DNA from: JBBQXY01 sp051004815
Lineage (GTDB): Bacteria; Chloroflexota; Ktedonobacteria; Ktedonobacterales; Ktedonobacteraceae
Assembly (NCBI GenBank): GCA_051004815.1
Contig: JBPCJY010000229.1
Coordinates: 1-14,338 of the forward strand
Direction: 5' to 3'
Length of the DNA stretch: 14,338 nt
Made by a program: the position numbers and the translations under genes. This document shows positions 1 through 7,527 of the stretch, in pieces. Numbering within the stretch: the stretch's first letter is position 1; each line of letters begins with the position of its first letter. The notes beneath the pieces are model-generated. The model was given only the letters and a program-made list of their open reading frames with translations, did no database searches and was not told where the DNA came from.

Positions 1-31
1 TGTGCCGAGCGCGACAGACCCTTCCCCTTCG

Positions 32-64
32 CTGCGCTCAGGGCTTCGGCTACTGCGCTCAGGG
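32..64. repeat. Duplicated 12-mer CTGCGCTCAGGG
   Basis: CTGCGCTCAGGG occurs exactly at 32-43 and again at 53-64, 21 nt apart, separated by a CTTCGG-containing spacer. The second copy continues into GTGACAT. It looks like a piece of a dispersed intergenic repeat. Its full extent cannot be judged because the window starts here. Confidence 0.6.
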
Positions 65-73
65 TGACATGGT

Positions 74-93
74 TTGACGGTTCAACCTGTCAA
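74..93. repeat. Imperfect palindrome TTGACGGTT-C-AACCTGTCAA
   Basis: The arms TTGACGGTT (74-82) and AACCTGTCAA (84-93) are inverted repeats apart from one extra base in the right arm. A related TCAAAATTGAACC string follows at 103-115. It could be a protein-binding site, a mobile-element end or a hairpin. No adjacent gene supports any one role. Confidence 0.4.
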
Positions 94-537
94 GCACCAT
101 TCGTCAAAATTGAACCTTGCCTTAGAAGAAATAGTTGGACATGACTAAATAAATCGTTCTCAAGAAACACATCATCGGAAACAAGAGTACTCTGACGCGC
201 TTTTTTGAGGAACTTTTTTGACGCCTTAATGAGGTATGTCCAGTTTTGATCCGCACAATCCATTCACTTTATTATACACAAAAACAGTCGCACTGGTTAG
301 CAATTGAGCCACGGCCTTTTGCCCCTTCTGACAACCCAGCGTTTTTCCTCTTTGCTCTTCCCAAAGAATGCCAATAAACATCGGTATCGATGGAAGAAGC
401 CAGATGTGGAGCGATTTGTCCAGGCAACACGTCCACCAGTGCTTATGCTTCGCGTCAAGTCCTCATAGTTCAGCATCAAAGCTGCTCACTTTTCACGTCA
501 TTTACCAGTAGTGGGCATAATAATCAGCTCCTACACC

Positions 538-2844
538 CTAAAAAGATGGAGGCGCATCCTCCACCCCACTGCCCCAACTCGTCGCGGTGCTTCCTAGTGT
601 AAAATTGAGCGTTGCGCCATGCTCAATGGTGCTCCATGGCAGCCAGAGTTGTGTTGTGGGCGTGCCATTGAGCTGTAAGCTTTGTACGTAGGGATGAGTA
701 GCGGAAGCCGTGGAAGCGTTGATGTGCAGGGTGTGGCCACCTGCTAATTGTATGGTCGCCGTGGGGAAAAGAGGACTACCGATGACGAAGCCACCGATAC
801 CTGGCACTTCTGGATAGAGGCCAATGGCTGAAAAAATATACCAGGAGGAGATTGCGCCTGCATCGTCGTTACCAGGAAGACCACCAGGTGTGTTGGTGAA
901 CAGTTGGAGTTGGATGCGGCGCACAACGTCCTGGGTCTGCGCTGGTGCGCCCGCGAAATCGTATTCCCAGGGCACCTCAAAGCAAGGTTCGTTGCCCATA
1001 TATGCATAGGGACTGTTGGGGCCATCGTTTAATCGAGTGAAGAAGGCATCCAGGCGTTTGACCACAATAGCATTGCCGCCCATCTTAGCGAACAATGTCC
1101 GTAAAGCGAAGGGTTCCAGCCAGGTATATTGTGCCGCGTTACCCTCCTGGAAACCACCCTGACTAACAGGGTTGAAAATACCCCAACTGCCATCACTATT
1201 ACGTGGCTGTATATAGCCACTGGACGCGTTGTAAAGATTTTGCCAGTTGGCCGAACGCTGGCTCAACGCGAGGGAGTCGACTTTATCGCCAAGAGCTTTG
1301 GCAAACTGGGCGATAGCAAAGTCATCATTGGTGTATTCCTGGGTCACGGCGGCGGAGTTGTTCAAGCTTTGGGCGGCAACATAGCCCAGTGTGAGGTAGT
1401 CGTTAAGTCCTTCACGTATGTTGGGTTGACCGTGGAGCATCGCTGAAAGCGCCGCCGTGGTGTTAAAGCTTGAGGCACCAAAGGCGTAGGCTTCCGCGAC
1501 CATCACTGACCCATCGTCTCCATTCATGCCATGGGAGTCGGCGTTCCCCTGTTCCCAGCGTGGCAGATGACCATCGCCCTGTAAGGCATCGTTCACCAGC
1601 GATTGTGCGATATCACTGGTCTCTGACGGAGCGAGGATAGCTCGCAAGCGGATCAACGAACGATATTCATCCCAACCAGGGATATTCTCATACTGAGTGT
1701 ACTGTCCGGGGGAGAGCGTATGGATGTTGCCGTCAAAACCGAGGTACTGCCCATTGTCGTCATTAAAGATATTGGGATGGATGAAGCTGTGGTAGAGAGC
1801 GGTATAGAAAGAGGTCTTCTCGTCTACAGAACCACCTTGTACGAGAATGCTTTGCAGACGATTATTCCAGGCTGTATTGGCTTGTTGACGCACGGCAGCG
1901 AAATTGAAATGGGCATTTTCCACCATGAGATTTGCCTGGGCATTGGCGATGCTAACAAAGGAAATAGCTACCTGTACCCGGATGACCCGCTTCGTGCGTG
2001 TATCGAAACTCACAAACGCTCCCGTGTGCGCACCGCCACTGACGGTAGAGGCTGGCTTGACGGTAGCCCCATTCCAGGTGCCATAGGTGGTAAAAGCCGC
2101 ATCGAACTGGGCCGCGAAGTAAAGAGTATAGCGATTGTGACCGCAGCCGATGATGCTGGTAGCGACACCTGTTACCTCATTGTTGCCGGGGATAATGGTC
2201 ACGCCCGCTTGTGTATTGCCATTAATGCTGCCGCCAACGTTGATGAGCATGGTCGAGGCTGTTGTGGCAGGATAAGTGAACTGTCCCATGCCGGTATGTT
2301 GCGTGGCACTAAGTTCCGCTTCAACATCAGGACTATCGAGATGGACGCGATAGTATCCGGGCTGAGCAATTTCGCTACTATGTGCGAAATGGGAGTAATA
2401 GGGAGTAGGAGAGAAGTCCGGTGAGACGTTGACAGTGCCGACATAGGGCATGAATGGAATATCCTGGTATACAGTACAGCCCCGACCACTGAAATGGGTG
2501 AGACTGAACCCTTTGATAGTGCTATCGGGGTAGTAGTAGCCACCGGGAAGAGACGTTGTCGTGTCAGGACTCCACTGCACCATACCGGCGGGATAGGTAG
2601 CACCAGGGAACGTATCGCCACTATCGCTGGTCAAGCCAAGTCGGTTCTCAGCATGGGCGGTACCAATAAAAGGATTGACGTACTGGGTGAGATTCTGCTT
2701 GCTACGAGGGATAATAGGGGATGGAACAGTATTTACGCAGGCAGGTAGGTCAGTGAGCAGTATACTACTCAGAAGCATGTAAGCCAGGATGGGGATTATA
2801 TTTTTAGAGATTATGTTTTTAGATAATAGGCCATGCATGTTCAT
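538..2844 (-). CDS. Secreted GH92-family exo-alpha-mannosidase
   Basis: A 768-aa glycoside hydrolase of family 92: calcium-dependent, inverting exo-acting alpha-mannosidases that trim mannose-containing glycans. Family landmarks run in order: VNPFIGT (56-62), GDTFPGA..PAGMVQ.SPDT (76-95), IKGFSLTHFSGRGC (110-123), PGWDEYRSL (389-397), GGFQEGNAAQYTW (563-575, with the likely general-acid Glu567), NEPCFEVPWEYDFAGAP..TQ (618-637) and GNDDAGA (658-664, catalytic aspartates), then WYIFSAIGLYPEVPG. The N-terminus has a hydrophobic segment (about 16-32) ending in LPAC (33-36), so export is expected, perhaps as a lipoprotein anchored at Cys36. GAGG lies just upstream of the ATG; a second Met at codon 3 is possible. 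It starts 15 nt after ecfT, so it is probably co-transcribed. Linkage specificity (alpha-1,2, -1,3, -1,6 or mannose-phosphate) cannot be read from sequence. Confidence 0.92.
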   Translation of the reverse strand: MNMHGLLSKNIISKNIIPILAYMLLSSILLTDLPACVNTVPSPIIPRSKQNLTQYVNPFIGTAHAENRLGLTSDSGDTFPGATYPAGMVQWSPDTTTSLPGGYYYPDSTIKGFSLTHFSGRGCTVYQDIPFMPYVGTVNVSPDFSPTPYYSHFAHSSEIAQPGYYRVHLDSPDVEAELSATQHTGMGQFTYPATTASTMLINVGGSINGNTQAGVTIIPGNNEVTGVATSIIGCGHNRYTLYFAAQFDAAFTTYGTWNGATVKPASTVSGGAHTGAFVSFDTRTKRVIRVQVAISFVSIANAQANLMVENAHFNFAAVRQQANTAWNNRLQSILVQGGSVDEKTSFYTALYHSFIHPNIFNDDNGQYLGFDGNIHTLSPGQYTQYENIPGWDEYRSLIRLRAILAPSETSDIAQSLVNDALQGDGHLPRWEQGNADSHGMNGDDGSVMVAEAYAFGASSFNTTAALSAMLHGQPNIREGLNDYLTLGYVAAQSLNNSAAVTQEYTNDDFAIAQFAKALGDKVDSLALSQRSANWQNLYNASSGYIQPRNSDGSWGIFNPVSQGGFQEGNAAQYTWLEPFALRTLFAKMGGNAIVVKRLDAFFTRLNDGPNSPYAYMGNEPCFEVPWEYDFAGAPAQTQDVVRRIQLQLFTNTPGGLPGNDDAGAISSWYIFSAIGLYPEVPGIGGFVIGSPLFPTATIQLAGGHTLHINASTASATHPYVQSLQLNGTPTTQLWLPWSTIEHGATLNFTLGSTATSWGSGVEDAPPSF
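540..563 (-). terminator. Intrinsic terminator inside the last codons of the GH92 gene
   Basis: Read on the minus strand, TGGAGG (563-558), loop ATGCG and CCTCCA (552-547) form a 6-bp GC-rich hairpin. It is followed by TC and five Ts (544-540). The T-run runs straight into the TAG stop (540-538), so the hairpin is encoded by the last residues EDAPPSF. It would end the ECF-GH92 operon transcript. Confidence 0.65.
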
Positions 2845-2859
2845 GATTACCTCGTTGAC

Positions 2860-3894
2860 TTACAATACCAATGCTCCTATCGTGACCAAGGCAATCACGG
2901 CCAGTGTGGCGTAATCGACCTGGTGGAACGAGGTCTCGTGCAGGCGCGTCTGCTTGCCCTCGGTAGCATAACCGCGTGCTTCCAGGGCGGTGGCTAGCTC
3001 TTCGGCGCGGCGCAAAATGCCTTGCATGAGGGGGACAAAAAGGGCAATCATGCTTTGCACGCGCTCACGTAGCGACCCATGGGTATAGTCGGCACCACGC
3101 GACATTTGCGCCTTTAAGAGTTGTTCCACCTCGTCAATGAGGGTCGGAATGAAGCGCAAGGCGATGAGCACCATGAGGGCGAAATCATCGACCGGGAGCC
3201 GTAGCCAACGCAATGGTGTCAGCAAGGCGGTTAGTCCCTCGATCAAAGCGATGGAGGTGGTAGTGGTAATCAGGAGCAGCGCGAAGATGTAGAGGATGAT
3301 GAGGACGGTATAAAAACTGATCAGTGACCAAACGCCCTCGTCAGTGATCAGGAAAGGGCCAACGGGGAAGGTGCTGTAGGCAGGCATAGTGCGCGTAAAC
3401 AAGAGTGTACCCAATGCTAATAGGGTGAGGAGAACGAATGAAAGACGAATACGTTTGGCCCAGCCTCTGTTCAGAAAGTAGCGTAATGATGGGATGGGTA
3501 GCAGGTGTAGTACAAGGTAGAACGTGAGCAGGATGCCATAAGCGGCAACGAGCCAATGCAGTTGTGCATAGGAAACGTTATAGGGGCCAAAGGCATAGAT
3601 GACCTGAAAGGTGCTATCGGTGGCATAGAGCGATGGAATGGCTCCCAGCACCATGAGCAGGAGCAGCAAACGAAGGCGACGCCAGATCTGCCCTGGTGAG
3701 ATACCGGAGAGGACGATACCGATCAAGGCCAGTACTGCCAGGACGATATAAGGAGCGAAATGCCATTGGCGATGATTGGCGATGAACACGCAGATGGTGA
3801 GCCAGATCACGAGCAGAAACTTCGTTCTGGCCTGTAAGCGATGCAATAGACTGTTGCCAGGATTATAAACCCCCAGCGTGATGTTCTGTAACAT
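2860..3894 (-). CDS. ecfT: ECF transporter transmembrane component EcfT (elongated)
   Basis: The 344-aa integral membrane coupling protein of an energy-coupling factor importer. EcfT links the two ATPases to the substrate-binding S component in the cytoplasmic membrane. The N-terminal YNPGNSLLHRLQARTKF and the following helices are typical. The two ARG-type coupling regions are visible as KAQMSRG (261-267) and RRAEELATALEARGY (295-309). Most EcfT proteins are about 250-270 aa. The excess lies between roughly residues 90 and 190 and includes an added hydrophobic segment (about 150-166). I chose the ATG at 3894, one nt after the ecfA2 stop; an in-frame ATG at 3948 would lie well inside ecfA2. 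Part of the DUF2232-ecfA1-ecfA2-ecfT-GH92 operon. Confidence 0.88.
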   Translation of the reverse strand: MLQNITLGVYNPGNSLLHRLQARTKFLLVIWLTICVFIANHRQWHFAPYIVLAVLALIGIVLSGISPGQIWRRLRLLLLLMVLGAIPSLYATDSTFQVIYAFGPYNVSYAQLHWLVAAYGILLTFYLVLHLLPIPSLRYFLNRGWAKRIRLSFVLLTLLALGTLLFTRTMPAYSTFPVGPFLITDEGVWSLISFYTVLIILYIFALLLITTTTSIALIEGLTALLTPLRWLRLPVDDFALMVLIALRFIPTLIDEVEQLLKAQMSRGADYTHGSLRERVQSMIALFVPLMQGILRRAEELATALEARGYATEGKQTRLHETSFHQVDYATLAVIALVTIGALVL

Positions 3895-3895
3895 G

Positions 3896-4768
3896 TTATT
3901 TCTCTTGCCGTATTGTGCTGAGCTGACGAAGGAACATAAAAGCCTCATCGAGCGTCAAAATATCTTCAGGAATGGCCACGCCTTCCTGACGTAAACGTTG
4001 CAGCAACTCACTGAGGGGAGGCACCGTCAGACCCCATTGCTGTAACGTGCTACTACTCCCCTGCGTAAAGATCGAGCGCGGTGTACCCTGCATGACCAAA
4101 TGTCCATTATGCAAGACATAGAGCCGATCTGCCAGGGAGGCCACCTCGCTCATATCGTGCGAGACCAGGACTATGGTCACGCCCTGCTCTTTCTGGATGA
4201 GCCGTAAATAGTAGTAGAACTCTTCGCGCCCATCCGCGTCCAGTCCGGTAGTAGGCTCATCGAGTACCAGGACGGTGGGCGACATCGCGAGCACACCCGC
4301 CAGTGCGACCCGCCGCATTTGTCCACCGCTAAGCCCGAACGGCGAGCGTTGTGCGTACTCATGGGGAGGTAGCCCGACCGCTTCCAGGGCGGCGAGCACG
4401 CGTTGACGGATCTGCCTTTTTTCGAGTTTCATACGCTGCGGCCCGAAGGCGACATCGGTATACACGGTATGGGAGAAGAGTTGCGCCTCTGGGAATTGGA
4501 AAAGCATGCCCACACGTTGACGTAACAGGTGCAGATCACTGCGCTTTGTGACGGCTATGCCATCCACCGTGACCGAACCGGCTGTAGGCAAAAGCAGTCC
4601 ATTGAAATGTTGTACCAGCGTGGATTTGCCGGAACCAGTGATGCCTATGATGGCCGCGCAGCTGCCGCGCTCAATCTCCACGGTGATATCCACCAGGGCC
4701 GCTTTTTGGATTGAACCACTTTGGTAGGTGTGGCTCAGATTTTTCGTGCTGATGATCGGCTCGGTCAC
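3896..4768 (-). CDS. ecfA2: ECF transporter ATP-binding protein EcfA2
   Basis: A 290-aa ABC ATPase, the second of the two nucleotide-binding subunits that power vitamin or metal uptake in ECF importers. Visible are Walker A GITGSGKST (42-50), a Q-loop FQFPEAQLF (90-98; FPE after the Gln is usual in EcfA2), signature LSGGQ (146-150), Walker B VLVLDEP with D-loop GLD (166-177) and switch His204 in VSHD. The C-terminal 60 or so residues match the EcfA tail. The start is GTG at 4768, overlapping the ecfA1 stop as GTGA, with GGGAG upstream. It is distinct from the neighbouring EcfA1, as expected for a heterodimer. Assignment to A2 rests on the Q-loop and gene order. Confidence 0.9.
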   Translation of the reverse strand: MTEPIISTKNLSHTYQSGSIQKAALVDITVEIERGSCAAIIGITGSGKSTLVQHFNGLLLPTAGSVTVDGIAVTKRSDLHLLRQRVGMLFQFPEAQLFSHTVYTDVAFGPQRMKLEKRQIRQRVLAALEAVGLPPHEYAQRSPFGLSGGQMRRVALAGVLAMSPTVLVLDEPTTGLDADGREEFYYYLRLIQKEQGVTIVLVSHDMSEVASLADRLYVLHNGHLVMQGTPRSIFTQGSSSTLQQWGLTVPPLSELLQRLRQEGVAIPEDILTLDEAFMFLRQLSTIRQEK

Positions 4769-5619
4769 GGCATAATCTCCCGCGCAATGGCTTCGGTGGT
4801 GAGGGCCTCAGCTGCGATAGGCAGACCTTCCTCGCGCAAGCGTGCCGCCAGGGCTATCGGCTGCGGAATGGCGAGTTTGAGGGCGTGCAACCGTTCTTTC
4901 TGTGCAAAAATCTGTGTGGGCGTACCCTCCATAACGATCTGACCTTGCTCCATAATGACTATTCTATCGGCTTCTACGATCTCTTCGAGTAAATGAGTGA
5001 CATGGATAATCGTCAAGCCATGCTCTCGATTGAGTTGATGCAACAGAGCTACAATCTCGCGGCGCGAAAGCGGATCAAGCTGTGCGGTGGCCTCGTCAGC
5101 GATAATACAGCGTGGCTGTAATGCCAGCACACCCGCTATCGCGACCCTCTGCCGTTGCCCACCAGAAAGCTGATGGGGCGGGAGCTTGCGTAAATGCGTA
5201 ATGCCAACTGCTGCCATCGCATTGGTAACGCGCTCTTGAATCATATGCGCAGGGTAGCCACGGACTGCCAATGCCCAGGCAACATCGTCTTCAACCACGG
5301 TGGCTATTATCTGATTATCGGGGTTTTGGAAGATCATGCCCACGGTATCGCGAATGATGCGCTGATTGGCATCATCGCTGCTAAGATATCCAGCTACAGT
5401 GACGTGACCCTTGTCTGGGATAAGCAAGGCGTTGCAGTGGCGGGCCAGGGTCGATTTGCCGCTGCCGTTATGGCCCAGCAGTGCCAAATATTCTCTCTCC
5501 GCTACCTGCAAGCTGACATTTTGCAGTGCAGTCACGAGATGGGCCACGCTATTGCCGACTTTTTGTACAGGATAGGCATAGGTGATCTGTTGTATATCAA
5601 TGAGTGGGGAGACTGTCAT
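4765..5619 (-). CDS. ecfA1: ECF transporter ATP-binding protein EcfA1
   Basis: A 284-aa ABC ATPase, partner of EcfA2. Walker A is GHNGSGKST (49-57), the Q-loop is IFQNPDNQI (96-104; the NPDNQ form is typical of EcfA1), the signature is LSGGQ (151-155), Walker B is IIADEATAQLDP (172-183, with the catalytic Glu present) and the switch His is 209 in HVTH. The open frame continues upstream to 5943, but that part overlaps the preceding gene. The ATG at 5619 overlaps its stop as ATGA and gives a normal EcfA length and the expected MTVSPLIDIQQITYAYP start. With EcfT and an S component it forms a primary importer in the cytoplasmic membrane. Confidence 0.9.
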   Translation of the reverse strand: MTVSPLIDIQQITYAYPVQKVGNSVAHLVTALQNVSLQVAEREYLALLGHNGSGKSTLARHCNALLIPDKGHVTVAGYLSSDDANQRIIRDTVGMIFQNPDNQIIATVVEDDVAWALAVRGYPAHMIQERVTNAMAAVGITHLRKLPPHQLSGGQRQRVAIAGVLALQPRCIIADEATAQLDPLSRREIVALLHQLNREHGLTIIHVTHLLEEIVEADRIVIMEQGQIVMEGTPTQIFAQKERLHALKLAIPQPIALAARLREEGLPIAAEALTTEAIAREIMP

Positions 5620-6461
5620 AGTGTTGTCTTTTGCCTCCCCAGTCCCATACTTTGGCGGCGCATCTCCTTGATGAGCGTACGCGTGGCCCAGTACTTGCCT
5701 AGCCCCAATTTCAAAGCTATGCCGATCAGTAATCGGATAAGCCACTGGATCATTCGATTGAGAACGCCGTCGGGGAACGGACGGACATCGTAGCCCATGA
5801 GCCGTACCAGGAACGCCGTGATATAGTAGACGGCAATGACGATGGGTATCAAGATCAGCCAATCGCTGACAAATATCACGACGAGCCAATAGTCCAGAGA
5901 TAAAGCGGCTAGATGTTTGATCGTTGGAGCATTGGCATGCCACGCTGTGGCTAGTCCAAGCTGTGGTGTCAGGAAGTCCAGCAGATGGAACGCGGCGTCG
6001 TAACTCTGGCGAAATCCATTGAGCATTACCGTGAGAAAGGATGGCCCCAAAAGGAGAATGCTCAACAACGTAATGCCGGTTACGCCGATGGCACTGCCGG
6101 TCGCACCTAGTAAGATCAAAGGAATATAGTGCAGGCGATATTTCATGGTGACGCCCAGGAAAATACCTGCCCCTATTTCCAGCACCATGAGTTGTCCCTG
6201 AGTCAAACCAACTATCAAGCTAATCGTGAAAAGGGCCACGCACATGCCCATCAGTGCCGTATACAATCCACGGCGCAACACCAGAATGGTAAAGAGGGGT
6301 GGCACGAGCAGGGTAAAGAAGATACCTACAAATGGTACATAATGCACGATGAGCTGAAAAACGACAGCAATATCGGCCAATAATGCGCCCTCAGCAATTT
6401 CGATGGCTCGTAGATGGCGCAGCTTGCCGTTCGTATGTTTCCCCATGTGGGATTGTTTCAT
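5616..6461 (-). CDS. DUF2232/YybS-like multi-pass membrane protein, candidate S component
   Basis: A 281-aa membrane protein with about six or seven hydrophobic segments (roughly 20-43, 46-63, 66-86, 90-106, 112-139, 187-222), a soluble stretch at 145-185 and a basic amphipathic tail (235-270). It resembles the DUF2232/YybS family as I recall it, not a named vitamin-binding S component. It begins the operon and overlaps ecfA1 by ATGA, the place an S component often takes, so it may supply substrate specificity; this is inference. Start choice: the ATG at 6461 (MKQSHMGK). Upstream in-frame ATGs at 6479 and 6548 lie next to, or upstream of, the predicted promoter. None has a clear ribosome binding site, so the exact start is uncertain. 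Confidence 0.7.
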   Translation of the reverse strand: MKQSHMGKHTNGKLRHLRAIEIAEGALLADIAVVFQLIVHYVPFVGIFFTLLVPPLFTILVLRRGLYTALMGMCVALFTISLIVGLTQGQLMVLEIGAGIFLGVTMKYRLHYIPLILLGATGSAIGVTGITLLSILLLGPSFLTVMLNGFRQSYDAAFHLLDFLTPQLGLATAWHANAPTIKHLAALSLDYWLVVIFVSDWLILIPIVIAVYYITAFLVRLMGYDVRPFPDGVLNRMIQWLIRLLIGIALKLGLGKYWATRTLIKEMRRQSMGLGRQKTTL

Positions 6462-6502
6462 AATGTAATTCCAGTACATTTCAAGTAATGTGTCATACCT
6501 GC

Positions 6503-6531
6503 ATTGTAGCGGTTTAGCGACAAATGAACAA
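6503..6531 (-). promoter_or_regulatory. Predicted sigma70-type promoter of the ECF-GH92 operon
   Basis: Minus strand: TTGTTC (6531-6526), a 17-nt spacer and TACAAT (6508-6503), with an A at the expected start (6496). The -10 box is 5/6 to consensus; the -35 box is weak (TTG only). It sits 42 nt before the chosen ATG of the first operon gene. Confidence 0.5.
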
Positions 6532-6551
6532 GCCTTATTGTATACCAAGTG

Positions 6552-6579
6552 AGCACTTTGCTACGCGCACTCAAGTGCT
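6552..6579. repeat. Inverted repeat AGCACTT / AAGTGCT upstream of the ECF promoter
   Basis: AGCACTT (6552-6558) and AAGTGCT (6573-6579) are exact inverted arms 14 nt apart. They lie about 20 nt upstream of the predicted minus-strand -35 box, where an activator could bind. This rests on symmetry and position only. Confidence 0.3.
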
Positions 6580-6732
6580 TGTCGCGCTGTACCCAGACTC
6601 TGTACTGAGAGATTATACGCATACAGTGTCCATAAGACGGCAATTCATATGGTACTGAGTAGGAACATTCTCCTTTTATTACCCCTCTTATCCCAAAGTA
6701 TGATAACGTATGCGTGTAATAGTAAGAGTAAG

Positions 6733-6753
6733 GAGCCGTCGGCTCAATTTTTT
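6733..6753 (+). terminator. Small hairpin plus T-run ahead of mscL
   Basis: GAGCC (6733-6737), loop GTC and GGCTC (6741-6745) are followed by AA and six Ts (6748-6753). It has the form of a weak intrinsic terminator on the plus strand, 27 nt before the mscL ATG. With no plus-strand gene upstream it could attenuate mscL transcription or be chance; the stem is only 5 bp. Confidence 0.35.
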
Positions 6754-6779
6754 CAAAAAAGCACACAAAAGGAGCAAAT

Positions 6780-7262
6780 ATGTCTGGTTGGAATAATCTC
6801 CCTGTACAACAAGTAGGACACCGTGCGAAGGGTACCTTGAATGACTTTCAAAAGTTTATCCTGCGTGGCAATGTCATAGACCTTGCCGTCGGTATTGTGA
6901 TCGGTGTGGCCTTTACAGCCGTTGTGACAGCGTTTGTCGCTGACATCATCACGCCGCTGATTGGAATTTTCGGTAAGATTGATCTTTCCAGGTATGCCTT
7001 TACTGTGAACCGCAGTACATTCCAGGTTGGTACATTCCTGAATGCGGTGATAAGCTTCCTGATTATTGCGCTTGTCATATATTTCTTTGTGGTCAAGCCC
7101 ATCAACGTGTTGACGTCGCTCCACAAATCAGACCTGCCTGCTGCACCTAATACGCGGGATTGCCCCTTCTGCTTGAGTAGTGTACCAATCGGGGCTACGC
7201 GCTGTGCCTATTGCACTTCTCCGTTGCAGCCGGCCGATCCGTCGCAAGCCCAGCGGGTGTAG
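6780..7262 (+). CDS. mscL: Large-conductance mechanosensitive channel with C-terminal zinc ribbon
   Basis: A 160-aa MscL, the pentameric membrane channel that opens under high tension and releases solutes on hypo-osmotic shock. The N-terminal FQKFILRGNVIDLAVGIVIGVAFTAVV (23-49) is the diagnostic amphipathic helix and pore-lining TM1. A short periplasmic loop (about 60-85) and TM2 (about 87-106, ending FFVVKPIN) follow. Instead of the usual charged C-terminal helix the protein ends in CPFC-x10-CAYC (Cys128, 131, 142, 145), a zinc-ribbon-like module seen on some MscL homologues. GGAG (6771-6774) lies 5 nt before the ATG. The gene stands alone, divergent from the ECF operon. E. coli MscL is 136 aa, so the ribbon accounts for the extra length. 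Confidence 0.93.
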   Translation: MSGWNNLPVQQVGHRAKGTLNDFQKFILRGNVIDLAVGIVIGVAFTAVVTAFVADIITPLIGIFGKIDLSRYAFTVNRSTFQVGTFLNAVISFLIIALVIYFFVVKPINVLTSLHKSDLPAAPNTRDCPFCLSSVPIGATRCAYCTSPLQPADPSQAQRV

Positions 7263-7409
7263 CAGAGATATAGTACAGGGCGGTAAAATGTTTGCAAGAG
7301 TGTATGGGCTGGGGTATACTGCAAATGCGCCAAGTACAGTCAGACAGAAATTGTTTGCTTTGCTGGTCTGCGCCCATCAACAATTGTCACCAATCCTGGT
7401 GCATATCAG

Positions 7410-7438
7410 TTAACCTTCCCGGCATACCTGTGTATAAT
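7410..7438 (+). promoter_or_regulatory. Predicted sigma70-type promoter of apt
   Basis: TTAACC (7410-7415), a 17-nt spacer and a perfect TATAAT (7433-7438), with TG two bases before it. Transcription would begin near A7445 and give a leader of about 83 nt. The rest of 7263-7409 shows no gene or clear terminator. Confidence 0.65.
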
Positions 7439-7527
7439 GCAGGTAGTTGGGTGTACCACGGTCGGATCTCTTTTTCGGCCCGTTTAAGAATGCTGCAATA
7501 TTTTTCACGTAGAGGAGAGCATTACCG

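Larger units (their letters stand above)
1..537. other. Non-coding stretch downstream of the GH92 gene
   Basis: No convincing gene is visible in these 537 nt on either strand. The longest open frame (about 60 codons, minus strand, 297-479) has no recognisable motif and no clear ribosome binding site. The stretch holds a duplicated GC-rich 12-mer at 32-64, an imperfect palindrome at 74-93, and two CTTTTTTGA-like repeats at about 200-220. A lone TATAAT on the minus strand (276-271) has no good -35 box. It may contain decayed mobile DNA, but nothing identifies it. Confidence 0.6.

Noticed and set aside
271..299. Minus-strand promoter with TATAAT at 276-271
   Set aside because: The -35 hexamer at 17-nt spacing (TAACCA) matches only 3/6, and no gene follows downstream in 1-270.
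297..479. 60-codon minus-strand frame in the left intergenic region
   Set aside because: No recognisable motif, no clear ribosome binding site, and an unusual Arg/Trp-rich composition. Neighbouring frames also gave no transposase-like match I could defend.
1720..2424. 234-codon plus-strand frame inside the GH92 gene
   Set aside because: It is antisense to strongly motif-bearing GH92 sequence and has no family features of its own. The same holds for the antisense frame at 10338-11072 inside argH.
4765..5943. EcfA1 starting at 5943 as a 392-aa protein
   Set aside because: The first 108 codons overlap the upstream membrane-protein gene and lack ABC-ATPase similarity. The ATG at 5619 gives a normal EcfA1.
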